Shown: piece after piece, positions 36,724 through 45,797 of the stretch
Layout: each line of letters begins with the position of its first letter
How positions within the stretch are numbered: position 1 is the stretch's first letter
Assembly (NCBI RefSeq): GCF_041595635.1
Contig: NZ_JBFHJW010000005.1
Coordinates: 52,738 to 116,737, forward strand
DNA from: Labilibaculum sp041595635
Lineage (GTDB): Bacteria > Bacteroidota > Bacteroidia > Bacteroidales > Marinifilaceae
Length of the DNA: 64,000 bases
Direction: 5' to 3'
Notes under the pieces: generated by a model
The model's input: the letters and a program-made list of their open reading frames with translations, nothing else
What the model was told of the DNA's origin: nothing
The model's database searches: none
Position numbers and translations under genes: made by a program

Positions 36724-38610
36724 CTATTTCCCTATGCAATAAAGGTTTTTCTCTCCTCTGATATATACTTTACCATCAGCAAAAGCAGGTGATGCATCTG
36801 ATTTCTCGCCCAAAGCTGATGTTGCAAGTGACACATATTCTTTCTCAGCCTTAAAAATGTGCATTACACCTTCGCGATCCATTAAATATATTTTGCCATC
36901 GACCAAAATTGGCGATGCATAAAATCCAGCGTCAAATTCTTGTTCCCAAAAAATTTCTCCAGATATTGCATTGTAACAAGCCACAGCACCGTAACTGGTC
37001 ACAATAAAAAGAAGATCCTCATAGGCAATCGGACTTGGTACATCCGAAAGATAATCGTAAGCTTCCCAAAGAATTTCTGGATTCTCTCCTGGTTTTATCG
37101 CTACAAGGCTTGCATACTCGTTTAGAGCAAAAACAATTCCATTTTGATAAGCAACCGAGGGGCCAACCTCACCAGTAATACAATCTAACTTCCATAATTC
37201 TTCTCCTGTTTGAGCATCATAGGAAGCAACAGATGGATCTGCGGCCAATAAAACCTCCACTCTTCCATCGTTTTGGACAATTACTGGTGATGCCCAGGAT
37301 ACTCTTACATTACGGGGAGTACTCCAAATTTCATCACCACTTTTAGTAGAAAGAGCCATTACTTTTCCACTCTTTTTTTGATCGTACTGAACAATTAACT
37401 TGTCCTCAAACACAAGCAAAGAAGAGGAATGACCGTAATGATTATCTGGAACACCAAGATTTTTTGCCCATTGTTTTTCCCCATTCATATCCACAGAAAT
37501 AACATCCCCGTTTGCAAATATTGCAAAAACAGATTTTCCATCAGTTGTTAAGGTTGATGCCGCATAACCAGTATCTGGCGTTACTTCTGGAGATTCAGCT
37601 GGCGATCCTGATATTTTTTCAACTTTAACAGTCCAAAGTAATTTTCCTTTGTTTCTTTCGTAACAATAAATCTCCCGACTTGTTGCATTCGCTCCTGATA
37701 GAAACAACTTATTTCCCCAAATTACTGGAGAGTTATAAGCTTGAATAGGTACCGGTTGTTTCCATAGGATATTTTTTCCACTTGCCCCATCCCATTCGTT
37801 TGGAATGTTTTTTTGGTAAGCAATTCCATTTCCCCCTGCTCCACGGAAAGATGGAAAGTTCGCCATCATTTCTTTGCTAGGATAGGTCCCTGTATATTTA
37901 GTAGATGTTTCTATAGGTTTAGCATCCTTAACTTCTTCCTTAGCAGGAAGTGTTTGTTTTTCAGGAGCTTTCTCAACAATTACTTCAGCTTCTATCTCTT
38001 TAACTTCTTCATTTTTTTTTTCTGGAACTACTTCAGCTATTACTTCAACGACTTCGGCTACCTGTTGGGTTCGCACTTGCTCAGCAGTCACTTTTGCCGT
38101 ACTTGCAGCTACAGTAAATTGATTTCCCAATTCTTTATGCGTAAGAAATGCAAAAAACAGAGTAATCCCCACGATTCCAAAACCACCAATTACAATCCAT
38201 TTTCTTGCTTTTTCACGAAACAGAATAATATTCTCTTCATCTTTTTCAAAAACTTGTGGCAACTCTTTCTTTCCAGAATAAAATAAATGAAGTGCAATAG
38301 CTAATACAATCACACCAAAAAGCAATAAATACCCACCAGCTTTTATTTGCCATTGGTTGGTAAAATATGCTTTCCGTACCAAAAGATCCATTTCACGAAT
38401 TTGTTCTCTTAATTGTTCATCGTTAGGGTTTTCATTCAATCGATCAACCAAACTATTGATAACCCCTGTATTTACTGGATCAACTCGATTGATTTGAACG
38501 TAATTGACCAAAACCAACATACAAATGATAAAAGAGAAAGTTCCTGCTATGATGGCAATTCCTCTCCAAAGAGGCAGATTGGTACGATTTAGTTTAAATT
38601 TTTTATTCAT
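36724..38610 (-). CDS. Membrane-anchored PQQ-like beta-propeller protein
   Basis: A 628-residue protein from the ATG at 38610; in-frame codons further up are less likely. There are three membrane helices: one near residues 16-40 (IAIIAGTFSFIICMLVLVNY), one near 95-115 and one near 140-160. A Glu/Val/Pro-rich linker of about 90 residues (EVVEVIAEVVPEKK) follows. A PQQ-like propeller then starts at FPSFRGAGGNGIA and runs to the end. The propeller should be periplasmic. I do not see the residues of quinoprotein dehydrogenases, so a cofactor is not assumed. The NuoEF start is two bases after its stop, which indicates coupled translation. Confidence 0.8.
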   Translation of the reverse strand: MNKKFKLNRTNLPLWRGIAIIAGTFSFIICMLVLVNYVQINRVDPVNTGVINSLVDRLNENPNDEQLREQIREMDLLVRKAYFTNQWQIKAGGYLLLFGVIVLAIALHLFYSGKKELPQVFEKDEENIILFREKARKWIVIGGFGIVGITLFFAFLTHKELGNQFTVAASTAKVTAEQVRTQQVAEVVEVIAEVVPEKKNEEVKEIEAEVIVEKAPEKQTLPAKEEVKDAKPIETSTKYTGTYPSKEMMANFPSFRGAGGNGIAYQKNIPNEWDGASGKNILWKQPVPIQAYNSPVIWGNKLFLSGANATSREIYCYERNKGKLLWTVKVEKISGSPAESPEVTPDTGYAASTLTTDGKSVFAIFANGDVISVDMNGEKQWAKNLGVPDNHYGHSSSLLVFEDKLIVQYDQKKSGKVMALSTKSGDEIWSTPRNVRVSWASPVIVQNDGRVEVLLAADPSVASYDAQTGEELWKLDCITGEVGPSVAYQNGIVFALNEYASLVAIKPGENPEILWEAYDYLSDVPSPIAYEDLLFIVTSYGAVACYNAISGEIFWEQEFDAGFYASPILVDGKIYLMDREGVMHIFKAEKEYVSLATSALGEKSDASPAFADGKVYIRGEKNLYCIGK

Positions 38611-38806
38611 ATGTTTTACCACAAAGGATACTCGAAGCACATCACAATGTCTCACAAAGGACATTGATAATCGCAACTTCAAGTACGATTATTAAAAATT
38701 ATAATATCACTCTCTTCCTTCCGTTTCTTAAATGCTTAGAGTTCACAACAAAATATATTTACAAGACGCAGACAAGTTTAAAAAACACTGTCAGATTATT
38801 CTTTTT

Positions 38807-40069
38807 TTATTTTTCCACAGGACAATATTTAAAACAGCGAGCACAACTTATGCACTCTCCTTTATCAGGTGTATAATCTTCTCGATATCGATAGGTAGAT
38901 AATCCTGACAATGCCAAACCAATTACCAAACCAATAAAAGCACCCAATATCCAACCTCCGTAATAGAATTGCTCTACGATTTCTGCTGCTTCCAAATAAA
39001 ATTCTCCTACTGGCTGGCCCGAAGTTCTAAATCCTTCTATCTCCAAACTTTCTTGCATTGTTTTTGAATCGAAATGAAGCAATTCATCGGCTAAGCGAAC
39101 TTTTGCATTCACTTTAGCCAGATTCTCATGAAAGTTTGCAACCGTCCAGCCTCCAACAATGATTAATGCTGGAATAATCATGCTAAATAGTATAAATCTT
39201 CTGGTTGCAGATCTTTTGTCTTCCATCTGTTTTACCTCAACAGGTTTATTAATGGCATCTATTGGACAAGAATTTTCGCAAAGCTTACACTGAATACAAT
39301 TTGATGGTGTTATTGTCAAATGATTTTTCGAAACTCTACTTAATAGATTCAAAATCACTCCATAAGGACATAAAAATCGGCAATATGGTCGAGCAATAAA
39401 AACACTGATTAATAGGAAAGAAGCACCAATGGCAAACATGAAAAATGTTGCATTGAATCTAAAAATCCCTACAAAAGGATCGTATCGACAAATGATAAAA
39501 TCTGTTGCTGTTGCTGCGTATAGAACTGATAAACCCAAATAGATATATGGAATAAGTCCTAAGACCTTTTGCAACCACTTTTTCAAGCTAACTGGCCTCA
39601 TTAAAAACACATCTTGCACAGCTCCCAATGGACAAACACCTGCACAAAAAGTTCTACCAAAGAACAATGTGTAAATCAAAGGAATCACAAAAAAGGCTAG
39701 TGCCGATAAGGGAATGTGATAGCCAGAATTAAAAAGGGCCAGCACAACATTTTGAACAGAACCAACAGAGCAAACGCATCCTTCTCTAAAAAAACCAAAA
39801 TACAAAATGGAGAAAATGGATACAGCAATTACACCTAGCCTTGATCTTTTCTTTAAAATAAACCAAGTAATTAGGCTAAGTGCTGCAATCAAAACCAAAA
39901 CATCTATCAAAGCAAATATACCATTTTGAGGTGCTGGCATTGATGTTACCGGTTGGGTATAACCTGATTCAAATTCAGGTTTGGGAAATCTTTGTTGCTG
40001 GGCAAAAACAGCAAATTCCATTCCTACAAATAATATCAGTAAAGAGATAAAGGCTATGCTTTTCTTCAT
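38807..40069 (-). CDS. NapH/NosR-like membrane [4Fe-4S] protein
   Basis: A 420-residue membrane protein. A signal-like N-terminal helix is followed by about five to six membrane segments. It has the two CxxxCP motifs of the NapH/NosR/RdxA group (GRTFCAGVCPLGA and ARPYCRFLCPYGV), an extra REGCVCSVGS motif, a cytoplasmic-type [4Fe-4S] motif CIQCKLCENSCP, and a second one at the C-terminus (CISCARCFKYCP). Proteins of this group pass electrons between quinol or cytoplasmic donors and periplasmic reductases. It is 15 bp downstream of the Tat-exported [4Fe-4S] gene and thus forms a NapGH-like pair. Confidence 0.85.
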   Translation of the reverse strand: MKKSIAFISLLILFVGMEFAVFAQQQRFPKPEFESGYTQPVTSMPAPQNGIFALIDVLVLIAALSLITWFILKKRSRLGVIAVSIFSILYFGFFREGCVCSVGSVQNVVLALFNSGYHIPLSALAFFVIPLIYTLFFGRTFCAGVCPLGAVQDVFLMRPVSLKKWLQKVLGLIPYIYLGLSVLYAATATDFIICRYDPFVGIFRFNATFFMFAIGASFLLISVFIARPYCRFLCPYGVILNLLSRVSKNHLTITPSNCIQCKLCENSCPIDAINKPVEVKQMEDKRSATRRFILFSMIIPALIIVGGWTVANFHENLAKVNAKVRLADELLHFDSKTMQESLEIEGFRTSGQPVGEFYLEAAEIVEQFYYGGWILGAFIGLVIGLALSGLSTYRYREDYTPDKGECISCARCFKYCPVEK

Positions 40070-40084
40070 TGTGATTGATTATAT

Positions 40085-40651
40085 TTATTTATTCGTTTTA
40101 AAACCGGCGAATTTATAAGCCTTATCAACCGGCACCCTTGAAAACGCATCTGAAGGACAATCTCTTGCAATAGCGCAATGATTGCAATTCACACATAAAT
40201 CATGACTTACTTGTAGTTGCAACGAGCCATTACCAAAAGCACCACATCCTTTCACACATTTTCCACAGCCAATGCACAATTCATCAATAATTTCGTATTT
40301 AAAAAATGGATCTTCTACGTAAGATCGCTTGATAGCACTTGTTGGACATAACTGATTTTCTGCTCCTGTAGATAGGTTCTTTACATTGGGTCTAAAATAT
40401 CCTCCACACAAATCGCAGTACCCACACATGTCGTAAACATGAATGCATTTAACTGCTGATGGTGTAACAACACAACTTGTTGCACACCGTCCACACTGTG
40501 TACATTTAGTAGGATCAAGCTGCCAAAGAAAATCTCCCTTTTGACTATTGGTTGCCAAAAACGCACCAACTCCAACAATACTAGCTCCGGCAGCAAAACG
40601 AAAACAGGTATTGATAAAGTCCCTTCGATTCTTCTTATTCTCTTTCATCAT
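40085..40651 (-). CDS. Tat-exported multi-[4Fe-4S] protein (NapG-like)
   Basis: A 188-residue protein with the twin-arginine motif NRRDFINTC and a hydrophobic stretch AAGASIVGVGAFLA, so it is exported folded. At least three, probably four, [4Fe-4S] centres follow (CTQCGRCATSC; CGYCDLCGG with CPTSAI; CIGCGKCVKGCG; CVNCNHCAIARDCP). It looks like NapG or other periplasmic ferredoxin subunits and lies directly before the NapH-like gene, with a 9-bp gap from the small Tat protein. The likely role is electron transfer in the periplasm. Confidence 0.85.
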   Translation of the reverse strand: MMKENKKNRRDFINTCFRFAAGASIVGVGAFLATNSQKGDFLWQLDPTKCTQCGRCATSCVVTPSAVKCIHVYDMCGYCDLCGGYFRPNVKNLSTGAENQLCPTSAIKRSYVEDPFFKYEIIDELCIGCGKCVKGCGAFGNGSLQLQVSHDLCVNCNHCAIARDCPSDAFSRVPVDKAYKFAGFKTNK

Positions 40652-40660
40652 CTAAATAAA

Positions 40661-40858
40661 TTATCTTGAAACTTTATTTTTATAATTTACACCTTCGGGA
40701 AGCTTGCAAGATTTTAGGCTGGAACAGTCTTTACACATATTATCTTCGCATGTTGATTCTGTAGTGTACTTTCTATAAACAAGTACACCACTCATAATAC
40801 CTAATCCGGCTACGATTAAAGTTCTTGCACCATTTCGTAAAAACTCTCTTCTATCCAT
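40661..40858 (-). CDS. Small Tat-exported Cys-rich protein
   Basis: Sixty-five residues from the ATG at 40858, one base after the stop of the NHL gene; a start at 40873 would overlap that gene. The N-terminus MDRREFLRNGARTLIVAG is a Tat signal. The mature part has only about 40 residues with four Cys in the pattern C-x4-C-x2-C-x5-C (CEDNMCKDCSSLKSC), enough for a single Fe-S cluster or a metal. I know no named family. Confidence 0.7.
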   Translation of the reverse strand: MDRREFLRNGARTLIVAGLGIMSGVLVYRKYTTESTCEDNMCKDCSSLKSCKLPEGVNYKNKVSR

Positions 40859-40859
40859 T

Positions 40860-41822
40860 CTATTTAGCTTCAAATATTCTTATCATTTTCTTTACTGGAT
40901 CCAAAACCAGAATCCGATCATTGGAATCCACTGCCAAATCAATACCAATGGTTCCTTCTTCGAACAATTCGGGAGCTGCAACTATAGACTTCATATCACC
41001 AGAAGGCAAATGTATTTTTACCCGCTCCAAGCCTTTCTCAACAGTCACAAAAGATCCATCGGAAAGCATGGCAATGTTTGCAGGATTACAACACCCACTA
41101 AATCCTTCAATACTCATGGATGTGCGTTGCCAAGAAGAGATTTGCTCTCCCTTAACATTATAGGCTTCGAATGCATGTCTTCCGGGGTTTACAACCCACA
41201 ATTCGCCTTGACGTCCCATCAGTAAATCAAAAAAAGGACTTGGTATAACAAAACCTTTTATTCCCTCTTTGATATCTTTAGCACCAATCTCTTTGATTTT
41301 TTCTCCATCAATATTGTAATGATGGACTATTTTTTGTCCCGCATCAGCAATAAAAATATTATCGTCAGCTATGGCAAGTGATGTAATAAAAGCCTTATTT
41401 CCTGGCAGTAAGAAACTATTTCGCAAACTACCATCTGGTTTTCGTATGTCAACTCGATTGCCCAAACCAATTAGAATATTTCCATTCTCAGCAACGGTAA
41501 TACATCTTGCTACTCCTCTTACTTTTAAATAATTAACCTTTTCTCCATTTGAATTTAATACCAAAACACTTTCGTTGGTAGTCACGTAAATTTGATCATT
41601 GAGGTCAACCGCTATACCATGAATCTCATCCGCTTGAATTTTAATTTGTTTTACCTCTTTGTGACTAATTTTTAAAGAGTCTACTTTACGCAATTCTTTC
41701 AAATCATACTCATAAACATTTTCCACATGTGCATTCTTGCTTAAAAATAAATCTTTCGCCATAAAAGCAAGAACCAAAAGTAGTAGAACCACTAAAATCC
41801 ATAATGTCATTTTATTCTTCAT
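40860..41822 (-). CDS. Membrane-anchored NHL-repeat propeller protein
   Basis: A 320-residue protein with an N-terminal anchor helix (LWILVVLLLLVLAFMA). Repeats of the NHL type (IHGIAVDLNDQIYVTT, ITSLAIADDNIFIADA, LAVDSNDRILVLDP) form a beta-propeller in the periplasm. A vicinal Cys pair in GFSGCCNPANIAMLSDG lies in the fourth or fifth repeat, which is unusual for a structural propeller and could be a redox or metal site. It lies between a PQQ-like gene (12 bp) and the Tat Cys-rich gene. Confidence 0.8.
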   Translation of the reverse strand: MKNKMTLWILVVLLLLVLAFMAKDLFLSKNAHVENVYEYDLKELRKVDSLKISHKEVKQIKIQADEIHGIAVDLNDQIYVTTNESVLVLNSNGEKVNYLKVRGVARCITVAENGNILIGLGNRVDIRKPDGSLRNSFLLPGNKAFITSLAIADDNIFIADAGQKIVHHYNIDGEKIKEIGAKDIKEGIKGFVIPSPFFDLLMGRQGELWVVNPGRHAFEAYNVKGEQISSWQRTSMSIEGFSGCCNPANIAMLSDGSFVTVEKGLERVKIHLPSGDMKSIVAAPELFEEGTIGIDLAVDSNDRILVLDPVKKMIRIFEAK

Positions 41823-41834
41823 CTGCGAATTATT

Positions 41835-43259
41835 TTAATTTGCACGAATATCAATACAAAGAAGGTGTTTTGCGTCGCGCATTAACAATCTTCCATCAGC
41901 AACCACTAAAGGTCCCCATGCATCATGCCCATCCAGGATTTTCGTTTTATCTAACAATTCAAATTTTTCAGTACTTGCTCTGGCAATACTCAGAGTTCCA
42001 TCATCTTTCAATATGAAAAACTTACCGTCAGCAATCAGGTAAGGCCCTAATCCAAAACGATCATTGGTTCCACTTGTCCATAATATTTTGGTACAATCAT
42101 TAGGATCTACGCATACAAATCGATTTCTCATTCCCCCAGCATCCTTTGGCAGGATGGCAAACATGCGATCTTTATATACTAAAGGAGTTTGTTGCTCGGA
42201 AGCAAGTCCGTCTTTCGGTTTGAATTTTTGAAGAGTACTTATAGAATAAGTGGCTCCATCTCTTTTCACTTGCAACAAAATAGAACCTGCCCCATATCCT
42301 GAAGTCATAAAAATTTTGCCATTCTCGAATACAACGGGAGAAGGAGCAACTACCGAGGGGGAAAATTCTTTCGTTTTCCATAGAATGGTTCCAACATCAT
42401 CTCCTTCGGCTGAAACTCCTACAATACCTCCAATTGCTGCATAAACCCACATTTTTTTGCCATTCAAATTCATTGGCATAACTGATGAATGTGACATTTG
42501 CCAATGATCTGGATTTGGTGTTTCCCACAAAACTTTACCTGTGACACAATCTACCCCAATCAGTAATGATTTACCTCCTGGAGCAAGAATTGCAACATTA
42601 TTTTCGATAATCGGACACTGACCCGTGTACCAAAAAGGAATTTCTGACATATATTCTTTTACCAAGTCCAATCCCCAAAGAAAATCTCCAGTATTGGAAT
42701 CGGTACACATTACATGACAGCGTGGGCCAATCGTTACCAAATACTTATCGTTAATTGCCGGAACAGTTCTCGACATTCCATGATTTCGCTTGATATGAAC
42801 CCTGTACCATCTTCTCCACAACTCCTCTCCTGTTTCCAAGGAAAAACAACGCAGAGCATCTGCTTTTTTCACTTCATCGTAATCGAGCACATACACTTTA
42901 CCATTATAAACTACCGGAGCAGCATGTCCTTCTCCCATTTCAATCTGCCAATTTATTTTAGGTCCAGTTCCCCAAGAATTTATTAAACTGATATTATCGG
43001 TAGAGATATTATCTGATTTGGCACCTCTAAATTGTGTCCATTTACCTGTTAATTTAGAAGTTTGTTCCGCATAAAAGTCAAAACCTTCCCCGATCAATAC
43101 TCTTTCCGTAGATGCGGATTGTTCTGGTCGATTATCCATACCAGGGATACTAGCATGCATATCCTTTACTGGATTGTACGCCAACCAATAGATAAAAAGT
43201 GTAACAGCTAGAAATGCTGCTAAAATTATAATTACTCTTTCTTTTCCTTTCAAAACCAT
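41835..43259 (-). CDS. Membrane-anchored PQQ-like beta-propeller protein
   Basis: A 474-residue protein with an N-terminal anchor helix (VIIILAAFLAVTLFIYWLAY). A periplasmic propeller starts at WTQFRGAKSDNIS and continues with repeats such as VYNGKVYVLDYDEVK, CFSLETGEELWRRWY and CVTGKVLWETP. The whole family in this operon shares the front motif FRG/WRG, so it is probably one paralogous set. Cofactor binding cannot be decided. The gene is 12 bp before the NHL gene and 51 bp after the next propeller gene. Confidence 0.85.
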   Translation of the reverse strand: MVLKGKERVIIILAAFLAVTLFIYWLAYNPVKDMHASIPGMDNRPEQSASTERVLIGEGFDFYAEQTSKLTGKWTQFRGAKSDNISTDNISLINSWGTGPKINWQIEMGEGHAAPVVYNGKVYVLDYDEVKKADALRCFSLETGEELWRRWYRVHIKRNHGMSRTVPAINDKYLVTIGPRCHVMCTDSNTGDFLWGLDLVKEYMSEIPFWYTGQCPIIENNVAILAPGGKSLLIGVDCVTGKVLWETPNPDHWQMSHSSVMPMNLNGKKMWVYAAIGGIVGVSAEGDDVGTILWKTKEFSPSVVAPSPVVFENGKIFMTSGYGAGSILLQVKRDGATYSISTLQKFKPKDGLASEQQTPLVYKDRMFAILPKDAGGMRNRFVCVDPNDCTKILWTSGTNDRFGLGPYLIADGKFFILKDDGTLSIARASTEKFELLDKTKILDGHDAWGPLVVADGRLLMRDAKHLLCIDIRAN

Positions 43260-43310
43260 AAATCGAAATAAGAATCTCTAAACTCATTGGTTTATAGAAT
43301 CATTAACACT

Positions 43311-44558
43311 TCAAGCTTTTATTGAATAAGCCATTACAGCCTTAGCATGACGTACATAAAGCACACCATCATATATTACCATATGCGCCCAATAAGGCCC
43401 CTTACCATAAGGAATCTTAAAGGAACTAATCACTTTAAATTGATTTGGATCTGCTTTTACCAAAGCAATATTACCATCCTTTTCATCGCAACAATAAAGC
43501 ATTCCTTCAGCAGCTATTATTGATCCTTTATTTTTCCACTCTGTTTCGTACATCGCCTTACCCGTTTCCCACTCCAGACAAACCCAACGTCCCATTCTAT
43601 TGTGCTCCCAATTGGAACCATAAATATATCCATCAACCAAAACAGCACCACCGTGATGAATATCTAAAAGAGAATCGACATAAGACAATTCAACCGAAGA
43701 AGCATCTTCGCTTACATCCAGCATAACTGAATGATGATCGTATCCATTGGTAATAAATATTTTTCCATCTTTATACAATGGAGTGTTGGTATTAATATTG
43801 GCTTTCCATTGACCAGCTGCATAAGAGCCATAATCAAACTGCCAATCAATATTTCCATTTGAAGGATTAACTCCAATAGCATTCTTTTCGGTTACGGTTA
43901 CAATCTGTTGTTTCCCGTTTCGTTCGATCAAAAGTGGTGACACATAAGCTGGCTTATCATGAATACTTTTCGACTTCCAAACCGTTTCACCTGTCATCTT
44001 ATTTAACCCAACCATAGTCGTTTTCTCGCCACAAGGTGTATAGAACACCAAATCATCCCACAACAGAAGTGACTCTGAAATTCCCCAACGACCATATTCA
44101 CCTTTAAACTTTTCATTCGCTTTAACCTGCCAAAATATTTCTCCAGACAAAGCATTTACGCATGCCAGATCTCCTCTTCCACTTGATAGGTAGATTCTAT
44201 CGCCTTCAACTGTTGGAGTACACCGCGAATCGGTAAAAGACTGATCCCATCCTCGTCCATAGGGAACCTGCCATTTGATTTTTCCTTGCATATCCAAAGC
44301 CAGAACATAATCCATAGAATCCCTTAAGCCAGTTAAGTAAATCGAGTTATTAGCAATAACAACGGAAGAATATCCAGTAGGAATACTGTCCAGATGCCAA
44401 AGTAATTTTGGTCCACCAGCAGGCCATTCTTTCTGTAATCCTGTTTCAGCATACACACCAGTTCGGTTAGGTCCACGCCATTCACTTTTTGTTTGTTTAT
44501 TGGTGCACTGTGTCATAGTGCAAATTAAAACAATGCTGACAAGCAATAGTTGATTCAT
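43311..44558 (-). CDS. PQQ-like beta-propeller lipoprotein
   Basis: A 415-residue protein with a lipoprotein signal peptide ending MTQC (Cys at residue 18). EWRGPNRTGVYAETGLQKEW is the front motif, and propeller repeats follow (ALDMQGKIKWQVPYG, CVNALSGEIFWQV, GLNKMTGETVWKS). It is clearly a paralogue of the protein at 44589, with the same order of blocks (PKLLWH, VRHAKAVMAYSIK at the end). It is probably attached to the inner or outer membrane, facing the periplasm. Confidence 0.87.
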   Translation of the reverse strand: MNQLLLVSIVLICTMTQCTNKQTKSEWRGPNRTGVYAETGLQKEWPAGGPKLLWHLDSIPTGYSSVVIANNSIYLTGLRDSMDYVLALDMQGKIKWQVPYGRGWDQSFTDSRCTPTVEGDRIYLSSGRGDLACVNALSGEIFWQVKANEKFKGEYGRWGISESLLLWDDLVFYTPCGEKTTMVGLNKMTGETVWKSKSIHDKPAYVSPLLIERNGKQQIVTVTEKNAIGVNPSNGNIDWQFDYGSYAAGQWKANINTNTPLYKDGKIFITNGYDHHSVMLDVSEDASSVELSYVDSLLDIHHGGAVLVDGYIYGSNWEHNRMGRWVCLEWETGKAMYETEWKNKGSIIAAEGMLYCCDEKDGNIALVKADPNQFKVISSFKIPYGKGPYWAHMVIYDGVLYVRHAKAVMAYSIKA

Positions 44559-44588
44559 ATATTCGGCAGGTTAGAAATTACATTTACT

Positions 44589-45797
44589 TTATTTTAAAGA
44601 ATAAACCATTAAAGAACTTCCATGACGAACATACATACATTGGTTGTGAATTACCAAGTGTGCCCAGTGTTGTTTTTCGCCTAGAGTTATTCTAAAAGAA
44701 CTTAATTTATTAAAAGAACCACTGCTTACATCAACTAGAGCTATTTCACCTGTATCTGCATAACAATACAATTTACCATCAGCGCAAACAACATTTCCTC
44801 TACCTAGCATATTAGAAGAATATAAAGTTTCTCCGGTTTTCCAATCCAAACAAAACCATTGTCTATTGTTATGCCCTGCACCATAAATTTTCCCATCGAG
44901 CAAAACTACTCCTCCCATTTGATTGTCCAAAGATTCATTTCGCCACACTTCTTTTACAGAACTTCCATCATCAGACAAATCAAGCATTACTCCTCCTTTA
45001 CCATATCCACTTACACAATACAAGAATCCATCGTGATACAGAGGTGTATTGGGATGAATTGAATATTTATTTGGATGATCAATACTCCAAAGTAATTTTC
45101 CTGTTGCAACATCTATTCCTAAAATAGAGCTGTTTGTGTGAGTAACCAATAAATTGCGTTTTGCTAATTTGATAATTGTAGGAGAGCAATAGGCCGATTT
45201 TTCCCCTTTACCCTTCGACTTCCAGATCAATTCACCAGTTTTCTTATTCATTGCAACTACATTTGCATATGATCCACCTGGTGTACAAAACAACTTTTCT
45301 CCATCCACAACCAAATTTTCAGTTACTCCCCAACGAATATTCTCGCCTCCAAATTCCTCTAGTATATTCTTTGTCCACTTAATATCTCCATTCACAGCAT
45401 TCATGGCAACCACTTTTCCAAAACCACTCATAATATACAGAATCCCATCATTAATCATTGGACTTGTTCTTACTCCATTGTAAGAATCCATCCACTCTTT
45501 TCCATAAAACTGTTTCCAACGTTCTTTTCCAGAATGATCCAAGGCAACAACAAATCCATTTTCACCTTCAGTTCCGGCAGTATAAACAAAATCTTTTGTC
45601 ACTGCGGCTGATGCATGTCCTTCACCCAGATTATCGAAATGCCATAATAATTTGGGTCCATTCACAGGCCATTCATTTAGCAATCCGGTCTCATTATAGA
45701 TGCCATCACGGTTCTCACCCCTCCACTGGGCATTTTCCTGAGCAAAAATTGTATTTACAATAAAAAGCAAAACAAACAATAAAAAATATTTTTTCAT
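44589..45797 (-). CDS. Secreted PQQ-like beta-propeller protein, first gene of the redox operon
   Basis: Four hundred and two residues from the ATG at 45797, which places the signal peptide MKKYFLLFVLLFIVNTIFAQ at the very N-terminus; the longer open frame up to 45881 would put 28 unlikely residues in front. QWRGENRDGIYNETGLLNEW leads into propeller repeats (AMNAVNGDIKWTK, AMNKKTGELIWKS, GIDVATGKLLWSI). It is a paralogue of the following lipoprotein, 30 bp downstream. The operon promoter should lie between 45798 and 46153. Confidence 0.87.
   Translation of the reverse strand: MKKYFLLFVLLFIVNTIFAQENAQWRGENRDGIYNETGLLNEWPVNGPKLLWHFDNLGEGHASAAVTKDFVYTAGTEGENGFVVALDHSGKERWKQFYGKEWMDSYNGVRTSPMINDGILYIMSGFGKVVAMNAVNGDIKWTKNILEEFGGENIRWGVTENLVVDGEKLFCTPGGSYANVVAMNKKTGELIWKSKGKGEKSAYCSPTIIKLAKRNLLVTHTNSSILGIDVATGKLLWSIDHPNKYSIHPNTPLYHDGFLYCVSGYGKGGVMLDLSDDGSSVKEVWRNESLDNQMGGVVLLDGKIYGAGHNNRQWFCLDWKTGETLYSSNMLGRGNVVCADGKLYCYADTGEIALVDVSSGSFNKLSSFRITLGEKQHWAHLVIHNQCMYVRHGSSLMVYSLK

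Noticed and set aside
37813..38286. A 157-codon plus-strand frame rich in Phe
   Set aside because: It is antisense to the membrane and linker part of the 628-residue propeller protein and has no family features.
31623..45797. Quinoprotein (PQQ-dependent) alcohol dehydrogenases
   Set aside because: The propellers lack the active-site signature residues, the vicinal disulfide and the eight-blade length of these enzymes. Only the repeat type is shared.
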